From: Rhodothermia bacterium
GTDB lineage: Bacteria > Bacteroidota > Rhodothermia > Rhodothermales > JABDKH01
Direction: 5' to 3'
NCBI GenBank assembly: GCA_030431165.1
Contig: JAUIJQ010000277.1
Span: forward strand, 1 to 5,234
Length of the DNA stretch: 5,234 bases
Part shown: one piece after another, positions 1 to 5,234 of the stretch
How positions within the stretch are numbered: the stretch's first letter is position 1
Layout: every line of letters begins with the position of its first letter
The notes under the pieces: model-generated
Told to the model about the DNA's origin: nothing
Database searches by the model: none
Seen by the model: the letters and a program-made list of their open reading frames with translations, nothing else
Made by a program: the position numbers and the translations under genes

Positions 1-1
1 T

Positions 2-184
2 GCCGGAACGCTGGCCTCCGTATGGTTGCCTTACGACCTCTACGTGGACGGTGAATGGTCGCACTGTGGCGTGGACGCGTTTACACTTGTCAAGTCTGGG
101 GAGAGCTGGCGAATCGCGTCGCTTGCTTACAGCGTCGAGCAGCCGCCGGCTTGCCGCGTGCATCCTGACGGACCGCCAAACTAG
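2..184 (+). CDS. C-terminal fragment of an NTF2/SnoaL-like (lumazine-binding-like) protein
   Basis: This is the last 60 codons of a gene that begins before the window; it ends at TAG 182-184. The fragment contains VWLPYDLYVDGEWSHCGVD (about residues 7-25), then FTLVKSGESWRIASLAYSVE (27-46). This is the pattern I associate with the last beta-strands of small NTF2-fold proteins annotated as nuclear transport factor 2 family, DUF4440 or putative lumazine-binding: an aromatic Y-x-x-Y-x-x-G strand, a HCGV turn, and a final W-x-I strand. The tail (QPPACRVHPDGPPN) is unstructured. These proteins are cone-shaped alpha+beta barrels of about 130-160 residues with very diverse or unknown functions, so none is assigned here. 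The symporter gene starts 11 nt after its stop, and the Shine-Dalgarno of that gene abuts the stop codon, so the two are probably co-transcribed. A signal peptide cannot be judged because the N-terminus is missing. Confidence 0.75.
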   Translation, partial: AGTLASVWLPYDLYVDGEWSHCGVDAFTLVKSGESWRIASLAYSVEQPPACRVHPDGPPN

Positions 185-190
185 AGGAGA
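185..190 (+). promoter_or_regulatory. Shine-Dalgarno of the symporter gene
   Basis: AGGAGA lies directly after the TAG of the upstream gene (182-184) and 5 nt before GTG 196-198. This near-consensus site fixes the GTG as the symporter start; the first internal ATG candidates lie far inside the first membrane segments. Its position against the upstream stop suggests translational coupling. It is the only strong Shine-Dalgarno in the window. Confidence 0.8.
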
Positions 191-195
191 ATCCC

Positions 196-1914
196 GTGCT
201 CGGACTCAGTGTTATTGATGTTGTCGTCATTGTCGCCTACCTGGCGGGTGTCACGGCGCTCGGCATTTACGTGGCGCGGCGTGTCAAGGTGCTCGGTGAT
301 TTTGTCATGCCGCGGCGCTTTGGCTACTGGATGATGGCGATGCACGCGTTTGGCACGGGCACGCACTCCGATCAGGCCGTCAGCGTTGCGTCGAAGACCT
401 ACACAAATGGTCTTTCGGGTATCTGGTACCAGTGGTTGTACCTGTTTGCCACGCCGTTCTACTGGCTCTTTGCACCGGTTCTACGCCGATTTCGTGCTCT
501 TACAACGGCGGATATTTTTGAGCTGCGCTACAACCGCAGTGTGGCAGCGCTGTACGCTATCGTCTCGGTGGCGATGATGGTGACCACAATCGGGCTGATG
601 CTGAAGGGGTCGGGGGCGGTAATTGAGGGCGCCAGCGGAGGCGCGATCAGCTCCAACGTCGCCATCGCGGCGATGACGGTACTGTTTGTTGTCTACGGCA
701 CCGCGGGCGGACTCGGCGCGGCCATCATAACCGACTTCGTGCAGGGTATCCTCACGATCGTCTTCTCCTTCCTGCTCTTGCCGGTTGTTCTGAATGCCGT
801 CGGCGGACTTGAAGGCATGCGGGCGACGATCGCCAGCGACGAAATGTTCTCGCTTGTTGCGCCGGGCGACATCGGATTCTTCTACATCGCAGTAATTACG
901 GTCAACGCGCTGATCGGGATCGTGGCACAGCCGCACATCCTGGCGAACTGCGCTGCCGGGAAGACCGAGAAGGAGGGCCAGGTAGGCTTTGTGGTGGGCA
1001 GTTTCACAAAGCGCATCTGTACCGTGGCGTGGAGTCTGACCGGACTCGCCGGCGTTGCATACTTCCTCGGGCAGGACCTGAATCCGGATCACCTCTACGG
1101 GCTGCTCGCAAGCGAATTTCTGCCGTCGCTCCTGCCAGGAATGCTCGGCCTCTTTATCGCAACGTTGCTCGCCTCGGTGATGAGCTCGTGTGATTCATTT
1201 ATGATCGCCGGTTCAGCCCTGTTCACCGAGAACATCTACAAGAAGGCGCGGACGGGTCGTACCCCCGGCCACTACGTGATGGTTGCGCGCATCGTGTCTG
1301 TGTTGGTTGTGGCTGTTGGTGTCATGTATGCCTACTGGCTGGATGGCGTGATCCAGGGGTTGGAAATACTCTGGCGCATTGCTCCCATGATGGGCATTCC
1401 GTTCTGGCTCGGATTGTTCTGGCGTCGAACAACCCCGGCCGCAGCGTGGACGTCTACACTCGGCGCCATGTTTATCTGGTGGCTCACGTCGCAGGGCTTT
1501 TTTCTGGATTGGCTCACAACACTGTCGATCAGCGAAACGCTCGGCCTCGTCACGAATCCGACAGACGCGGGTGCCGGTGCGATTGCCATCTCCCTTCCGT
1601 GGCAAATGGTCTTTTATCTGGTTGTCGGATTCGGACTTGGCATCGCGACGAGCTTTGTTACCAGGCGCGCGGATCCCGAAAAGGTGGAGCGTTACTACAC
1701 GCTTCTCAGAACGCCGGTGTGGTCTGAGGAGGATGAGCCCGATCAGCCATGCACCGTTCCGGCAGGAGCAATGACACTTGAGCGCCGCGTCTTCTTCCCG
1801 AACTCCGAGCTGGAAATACCTATTCCGGCTCGCCGCAGTGTCGTCGGATTTCTTGCCGGATACCTGGTGGTCGCCGCGATCATTCTGTATGTCTACAGCA
1901 TAGCCGTGGGTTGA
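196..1914 (+). CDS. sodium:solute symporter (SSS family) permease
   Basis: A 572-residue inner-membrane transporter of the SSS family (LeuT fold, TC 2.A.21), expected to couple Na+ entry to uptake of an organic solute. About 13-14 hydrophobic segments are visible: near residues 4-26, 44-66, 74-97, 117-137, 154-200 (two), 226-250, 272-292, 310-345, 360-382, 390-412, 415-435, 465-487 and 549-570. Family marks are YGTAGGLGAAIITDFVQG (167-184), matching the GG-x6-TD-x-x-Q signature, and MSSCDSFMIAGSALFTENIY (329-348), where S330/S331 correspond to the Na+-binding serine pair known from vSGLT. A polar cytoplasmic stretch (about 489-546, with RTPVWSEEDEP) precedes a final helix, giving a full-length protein. 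The GTG start is supported by the AGGAGA site. The TGA stop overlaps or nearly touches the start of the propeller gene. The substrate is unknown; the secreted partner suggests a sugar, sugar acid or similar compound, but this is inference. Confidence 0.93.
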   Translation: MLGLSVIDVVVIVAYLAGVTALGIYVARRVKVLGDFVMPRRFGYWMMAMHAFGTGTHSDQAVSVASKTYTNGLSGIWYQWLYLFATPFYWLFAPVLRRFRALTTADIFELRYNRSVAALYAIVSVAMMVTTIGLMLKGSGAVIEGASGGAISSNVAIAAMTVLFVVYGTAGGLGAAIITDFVQGILTIVFSFLLLPVVLNAVGGLEGMRATIASDEMFSLVAPGDIGFFYIAVITVNALIGIVAQPHILANCAAGKTEKEGQVGFVVGSFTKRICTVAWSLTGLAGVAYFLGQDLNPDHLYGLLASEFLPSLLPGMLGLFIATLLASVMSSCDSFMIAGSALFTENIYKKARTGRTPGHYVMVARIVSVLVVAVGVMYAYWLDGVIQGLEILWRIAPMMGIPFWLGLFWRRTTPAAAWTSTLGAMFIWWLTSQGFFLDWLTTLSISETLGLVTNPTDAGAGAIAISLPWQMVFYLVVGFGLGIATSFVTRRADPEKVERYYTLLRTPVWSEEDEPDQPCTVPAGAMTLERRVFFPNSELEIPIPARRSVVGFLAGYLVVAAIILYVYSIAVG

Positions 1915-1916
1915 GT

Positions 1917-3365
1917 ATGAATACACCATCGCAAAAGACCCGGGTCCCGTTCCTGTTCCTGTGCCTGTTCATGTTCACGGCGCTGTGTGCTTCTTGGGCC
2001 ACGGCGTGGGCGACTCACGTTGATGCCCGGCAGCGTATTGAGGTTGAGTTGTTCGACCCCGGCTATCTCGCCGGGGACTCCAACTACCACAGCCTGACGA
2101 TTGCGAGCGACGGGAACGTCTATTTCACCGTCAACACCCACCACCCGTTTGGGTCGGCGCGACTGTTTCGATTCAACCCCGAAACCGAAGAAGTAACCCT
2201 TCTCGGCGACGTCAACACAGTGCTCGGCGAAGATGTGCGCAAGCAGGTACCACACGGCAAGATCCACACGCCGTTGTTTGAACACGACGGATACCTGTAC
2301 TTCGCGACGCACACGTCGTACTACGATGGAAACCTGCCGCGAATGATACCCGACGACGGGCGTCGGCCGTACCCGGGGGGGCACTTCATGCGCTTTAACA
2401 TGGAGTCCGGCTCCTTTGAGGACCTTGCACACCTCGGCCTGGCGAGCGAAGGTATCATCACCATGGCGCTGGACCCGACATCCGAAACGCTCTACGGGCT
2501 CACCTGGCCAACCGGACTGCTGATCAGCTACAACCTGGATGAAGGGCAGATCCGAAACTGGGGTGCCGTGCACGAACGCGGCGAATGGGGCAGGCTTCCT
2601 GAGGAGTGGGACTTTATCTGCCGACGCCTTGGCATCGATCCTGAAGGCAACCTGTACGGCGCTACTGATACCGGGCGCATCTGGCACTTCGAGCGCGGGA
2701 AACAACGCCCGGTGAACTACCTGGGCGGACTGACTCTCGACACCGTGCCACCTGTTCGCGACGGTCGTTTTGTCTATCAGTCTGAACCGCACTTCTTCTG
2801 GCGGAACTGGCGCACGATCCTCTGGAATCCGAACACCGATAGCTTCTGGGGATTACACGGTGGAAGCACGCAGCTCTTTGAGTTTGATCCGGCGGCGCAG
2901 ACGCTTCGATCAGTTGCGTCGATGCGTGTCGGGGTAACGTCACCGGGACAGGAGTCGACGAGCGCTGACAGTCCGCAACGCAATCCGTTCAGAACACAGC
3001 TTGGCTTGACGCTTGGACCGGGTAATACGTTGTACTACCTGGCGCACGGTCCGCCGCTGGCGATTGACGGGCGTCGGGATGTGCAGACGTCGGTGCACCT
3101 GTTGACGTATCCGATGGACGATAGCTACAGCGGGGACACACTTGATCACGGCGTACTCGTTGGTCCCGACAACCGGCGCGTGTTCTTCACGGAGAGTATC
3201 GCGATACATCCAAACGGAGACATTTACACCGTAGCCTGGGTCGAAACGGTTGACGAGACCCGGATGGCCCAGATCCAGCAGGCGCGTGGGGCGATCGCCC
3301 CTGATGAGACGCGGGACGTGATCTACGAAATACAACTCGTCAGGATACCGGCTGCCGCACGCTAG
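1917..3365 (+). CDS. secreted seven-bladed beta-propeller protein (SMP-30/NHL-like), function unknown
   Basis: 482 residues counted from ATG 1917; an alternative TTG start at 1911 overlaps the symporter stop (TTGA) and adds two residues. No clear Shine-Dalgarno distinguishes the two, so ATG is chosen by codon preference. K7/R9, a hydrophobic stretch 10-30 and an AWA cleavage site (after A32) make a Sec signal peptide; C24 lacks a proper lipobox. The mature part shows D/N-G-x-(V/L/I)-Y-type strands near residues 65-70, 124-129, 190-194, 243-248, 306-313, 368-374 and 433-438, spaced about 53-65 residues apart, which predicts seven blades. Blade 2 is rich in histidines (H113, H117, H123, H132), preceded by H75/H76 and followed by H156 in PYPGGHFMRF. 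Such a cluster could bind metal or serve catalysis, as in propeller polysaccharide lyases, but I cannot assign an enzyme activity. It directly follows the symporter gene, so it is likely a periplasmic or extracellular partner in uptake. It converges with the cyclase gene, with overlapping stops. Confidence 0.8.
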   Translation: MNTPSQKTRVPFLFLCLFMFTALCASWATAWATHVDARQRIEVELFDPGYLAGDSNYHSLTIASDGNVYFTVNTHHPFGSARLFRFNPETEEVTLLGDVNTVLGEDVRKQVPHGKIHTPLFEHDGYLYFATHTSYYDGNLPRMIPDDGRRPYPGGHFMRFNMESGSFEDLAHLGLASEGIITMALDPTSETLYGLTWPTGLLISYNLDEGQIRNWGAVHERGEWGRLPEEWDFICRRLGIDPEGNLYGATDTGRIWHFERGKQRPVNYLGGLTLDTVPPVRDGRFVYQSEPHFFWRNWRTILWNPNTDSFWGLHGGSTQLFEFDPAAQTLRSVASMRVGVTSPGQESTSADSPQRNPFRTQLGLTLGPGNTLYYLAHGPPLAIDGRRDVQTSVHLLTYPMDDSYSGDTLDHGVLVGPDNRRVFFTESIAIHPNGDIYTVAWVETVDETRMAQIQQARGAIAPDETRDVIYEIQLVRIPAAAR

Positions 3366-4480
3366 GCTGACGCTGGTTGTGCGGGCTGCACCGACTGAAC
3401 CGCTTGAACGATAAGGCGCTTTTCTTTGCCGCGGAGTTCCAGTTCGCCGATTGGCTTGAAGGCAAAACGCGCGTGCGGGGCCATCATGTCGATAACATCA
3501 GACGAGGCAAGCAGGTCTTCTTTGTAGATGTTGCAGAGGCCCTGAATCCTTGATGTTGCGTTCAGAACATCGCCGGAGTACACGATGTCTTTCTTGATTT
3601 CGCCAATCTCTCCGGCAACGACACTCCCGTAATGAAGTCCGGCCTTGAACTCGGGCACAAGGCCAAACTCCTGCTCGAACTTTGTAGCGGCCTGCGCAAG
3701 CCGCTTGCGCACTTCAACGAAACACTGAAGGCAGTTTGCGTCTTCGAATCCGACCGACGGTTTCCACGATATGACAACTTCGTCGCCAATGTACTGGCAG
3801 ATCTCACCACCCGAATCCATGATGGGCCCTGTCATGATTGCGTAGCATTCACGTAGCAGTCGAAAGAACGGCTCGTCACCGATGCGCTCAGCTATTGCGG
3901 TGGAAGAGCGCATGTCGATAAACATGAAAAGTCGATACTCTTCCCGTGGGTGGAAGTATTGGCCAAGCAGAAACTTGCGCAGCACACCGGGGCCGAACTT
4001 GTCGTGCACCTGGAGCAGAAACAGCGTGAGTACCGTGATGAAGCCCCACATCACGAAGTAGATTATCTGCGCGGGCTGCGACAAGTTGGTCCACGCCCCG
4101 GCAGCAATGGCCTTGAGCGTCGGACTACCTTCAATTCTTGCATAACCCGTGAGTGTAGATATCAGGACCGACACGACGATGTACACAGATACGTAGAGCA
4201 ACAGGGTTGCAAGAAGTGCGCGGCCGAGGGAGTAGCGCCTGAAGATCCGCTTGTTATTCCGCACCAGAAGTGATCCGCCGAGCAATCCGGCGACCAAACC
4301 GCTCAGCAGATGCAGTGCAACGTTGAGTGCGAGGTTGTACCGAGCAGGGGGTTGTCCATCCGTAGTCGATATGATCATCACATGATCGTAGAACGCCAGA
4401 AAGAGCGTAAACACGAGGTAGGCCACGGTGATCGTTGCGACCTTTGTGAGGTCGATCCGCGCCTGGGGGGAGAGCCGCAT
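3362..4480 (-). CDS. membrane-anchored class III adenylate/guanylate cyclase
   Basis: 372 residues. Four hydrophobic helices (about 14-37, 49-73, 88-112, 136-158) form an N-terminal membrane anchor, followed by a cytoplasmic class III cyclase domain (about 180-360) that should convert a nucleoside triphosphate to a 3',5'-cyclic nucleotide. Visible catalytic residues are the metal-binding D189 in FMFIDMRSST and D233 in YIGDEVVISW, and the transition-state pair N307/R311 in SGDVLNATSRIQ; K352 or K354 in LRGKEK may contact phosphate. The usual base-recognition Lys and Asp/Thr positions appear to be Q229 and V300, so ATP versus GTP specificity cannot be predicted. No HAMP, CHASE or other named sensor domain is seen; the four-helix part is the probable signal input. 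Only one cyclase domain is present, so a homodimer is expected. ATG 4478-4480 is preceded by AGGT with 6 nt spacing, a modest Shine-Dalgarno. The gene diverges from the DUF3297 gene and is likely monocistronic. Confidence 0.9.
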   Translation of the reverse strand: MRLSPQARIDLTKVATITVAYLVFTLFLAFYDHVMIISTTDGQPPARYNLALNVALHLLSGLVAGLLGGSLLVRNNKRIFRRYSLGRALLATLLLYVSVYIVVSVLISTLTGYARIEGSPTLKAIAAGAWTNLSQPAQIIYFVMWGFITVLTLFLLQVHDKFGPGVLRKFLLGQYFHPREEYRLFMFIDMRSSTAIAERIGDEPFFRLLRECYAIMTGPIMDSGGEICQYIGDEVVISWKPSVGFEDANCLQCFVEVRKRLAQAATKFEQEFGLVPEFKAGLHYGSVVAGEIGEIKKDIVYSGDVLNATSRIQGLCNIYKEDLLASSDVIDMMAPHARFAFKPIGELELRGKEKRLIVQAVQSVQPAQPASA

Positions 4481-4545
4481 CGAGATACCTGTATGGCTAT
4501 TCGGTCGTAAACATTACCGATATTGTCATCCGAAAATCAAACCTG
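4481..4545. promoter_or_regulatory. divergent intergenic region with presumed promoters and a possible operator
   Basis: This 65-bp gap is AT-richer than its surroundings and separates the start codons of the cyclase (minus) and the DUF3297 gene (plus), so promoters for both must lie here or extend into the coding ends. On the minus strand a TTGATT (-35-like) is followed about 18 nt later by TAATGT, a poor -10 match. On the plus strand TATTGT (4520-4525) is a possible -10 without a convincing -35. An imperfect inverted repeat, TCGGT-N10-ACCGA, occupies 4501-4520 and could bind a dimeric regulator. None of these elements is strong by sequence alone. Confidence 0.35.
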
Positions 4546-4875
4546 ATGCAGATGACCGATGAAGTGAAGACGCCCGACGTGCCTCCAGATCGCCTCTCGA
4601 TAGATCCGAGCAGCCGTCACTTTGACGAAACGTTGCTGGAGCGCGGCGTGGGGATCCGATTCAAGGGTAAGGTGCGCACGAATGTGCAGGAATACTGTAT
4701 ATCCGAAGGATGGGTCAAGATGGCCGTCGGAAAGAGCGTTGACCGCAGCGGGCGACCACTCACGGTCAAGTCGCGCGGACCCGTTGAGGCGTGGTTTGAG
4801 GATCTCGGAGATGAGCCGCCGGTAGCCCGGCAGGGCGGCGCTGCAGAGCCCGAGGAGGGGACCGACGAAGATTAG
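4546..4875 (+). CDS. DUF3297 family protein
   Basis: 109 residues from ATG 4546; an in-frame ATG at 4552 would give MTDEVK as the N-terminus and is equally possible, since neither start has a recognisable Shine-Dalgarno. The core matches what I recall of DUF3297, a small cytosolic family of unknown function of about 80 residues: PPDRLSIDPSSRHFD (13-27), LERGVGIRFKGK (31-42), TNVQEYCISEGWVKMAVGK (45-63), then DRSGRPLTVKSRGPVEAWF (66-84). There is no signal peptide or membrane segment. A single cysteine (C51) sits in the EYC-x-SEGW motif. After residue 87 this protein carries an extra, probably disordered acidic tail ending EPEEGTDED. The gene is transcribed divergently from the cyclase and converges on the NagB-like gene with overlapping stop codons, so it is likely a single-gene unit. 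The family is recognised with good confidence; no function is proposed. Confidence 0.87.
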   Translation: MQMTDEVKTPDVPPDRLSIDPSSRHFDETLLERGVGIRFKGKVRTNVQEYCISEGWVKMAVGKSVDRSGRPLTVKSRGPVEAWFEDLGDEPPVARQGGAAEPEEGTDED

Positions 4876-5234
4876 ATCAGCGCGGCCGCGTCGGCGTCCA
4901 GGAATAACGTTGCGTCCTTGTGTGTGCGCATCAGCGTTGCCGGACAGTCGGGCGATACCGGTCCGTTAACTGTTGCCGCAACCGCATTGGCTTTGGTCGG
5001 GGCTGGAACCACACCGCTGAGCATCCCGGCTTCGCGGAACACGCGCATCGAAAGCGTAATAGCCTGACGCGGCACCTCGTTGATGGAAGGGAAACATCCG
5101 TCGTTTACCTGCTGTTGCCTGCAGACGGCGTCAAGCGAGACAATCTTCGCCCACGCCGCTTCGGCAAAGTCGACCGGCGGGTCGTTGAACGCGAGGTGTC
5201 CGTTTTCTCCAATGCCGAGGCATACAATGTCGAT
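4872..5234 (-). CDS. glucosamine-6-phosphate deaminase/isomerase-like protein (NagB family), C-terminal part
   Basis: The last 120 codons of a gene whose 5' part lies beyond the right edge; it ends at TAA (4874-4872). The fragment begins with IDIVCLGIGENGHLAFNDPP, matching the active-site loop G-x-G-x-x-G-H-x-A-F-N-x-P of NagB. It continues with VSLDAVCRQQQVNDGCF (33-49), a VPRQAITLSM segment (54-63) and a C-terminal PATLMRTHKDATLFLD (95-110), in the order expected for this family. NagB converts glucosamine 6-phosphate to fructose 6-phosphate and ammonia in amino-sugar catabolism, in the cytosol. H13 of the fragment corresponds to the catalytic H143 of E. coli NagB, but the equivalents of D141 and E148 read as N11 and D18. 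This may mark a divergent subfamily, so the exact substrate is uncertain and no symbol is given. It converges on the DUF3297 gene with a 4-bp overlap of stop codons; any operon partner would lie outside the window. Confidence 0.88.
   Translation of the reverse strand: MDIVCLGIGENGHLAFNDPPVDFAEAAWAKIVSLDAVCRQQQVNDGCFPSINEVPRQAITLSMRVFREAGMLSGVVPAPTKANAVAATVNGPVSPDCPATLMRTHKDATLFLDADAAALI

Noticed and set aside
481..1929. Two long minus-strand open frames (203 and 238 codons) opposite the symporter gene
   Set aside because: They lie inside a well-supported SSS transporter on the other strand, and their products are charged low-complexity sequences with no recognisable motif.
1977..1994. Possible lipobox around C24 of the propeller protein
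   Set aside because: The residues before the cysteine (T-A-L-C) do not fit the lipobox pattern, which needs a small residue just before Cys, while an AWA signal-peptidase I site follows at residues 30-32.
1893..2792. Long open frame (299 codons) on the minus strand opposite the propeller gene
   Set aside because: It is antisense to a protein with a clear signal peptide and propeller repeats. Its translation is rich in Arg, His, Val and Gln without domain motifs, typical of a shadow frame in GC-rich coding DNA.
3355..3384. Inverted repeat CCGCAC / GTGCGG flanking the convergent stop codons, considered as a bidirectional terminator
   Set aside because: The stem is only 6 bp with an 18-nt loop, lies within both coding ends, and has no T-tract on either side, so it does not qualify as an intrinsic terminator.
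3950..4273. Plus-strand open frame of 107 codons opposite the cyclase gene
   Set aside because: It overlaps the membrane and linker part of the cyclase in antisense and has no start signal or recognisable motif.

Overview
The window is an ordinary-looking stretch of a bacterial chromosome, moderately GC-rich (by eye a little under 60 %), densely packed, with no sign of phage, insertion sequences, CRISPR or RNA genes. The gene types (a marine-type sodium:solute symporter with a secreted beta-propeller partner, a four-helix membrane class III cyclase of the YIGDE / YSGDVLNATSR type, a DUF3297 protein, and a NagB variant with a GENGHLAFNDPP motif) fit best, from memory of these families, with Bacteroidota/Rhodothermota or Planctomycetota-like lineages. 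This placement is inference and was not tested.

Layout. (1) Plus strand, 2-3365: a three-gene run. It holds the 3' end of an NTF2/SnoaL-like protein, a 572-residue sodium:solute symporter (SSS) starting at a GTG 11 nt after the previous stop with a strong Shine-Dalgarno, and a secreted seven-bladed beta-propeller protein whose start lies at or just past the symporter stop. The tight packing points to one transcript. (2) Minus strand, 4480-3362: a membrane-anchored class III nucleotide cyclase, convergent with the propeller gene and sharing with it the palindrome CTAG as both stop codons. (3) A 65-bp divergent intergenic region (4481-4545), the only real non-coding stretch, which must carry the promoters of the cyclase and of the next gene. 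(4) Plus strand, 4546-4875: a DUF3297 protein with an added acidic tail. (5) Minus strand, 5234-4872: the C-terminal 120 residues of a glucosamine-6-phosphate deaminase-like protein (NagB family), again with stop codons overlapping the convergent neighbour.

How the genes may work together: the symporter and the secreted propeller probably form a uptake or processing pair for an organic solute, perhaps a sugar or sugar acid. The substrate cannot be read from the sequence. The cyclase, DUF3297 protein and NagB-like enzyme are separate transcription units with no demonstrable link to that pair. I did not find a convincing previously undescribed system. The points most worth checking are the histidine cluster in the propeller, the non-canonical base-recognition residues of the cyclase, the active-site variants of the NagB-like enzyme, and the two stop-codon overlaps.
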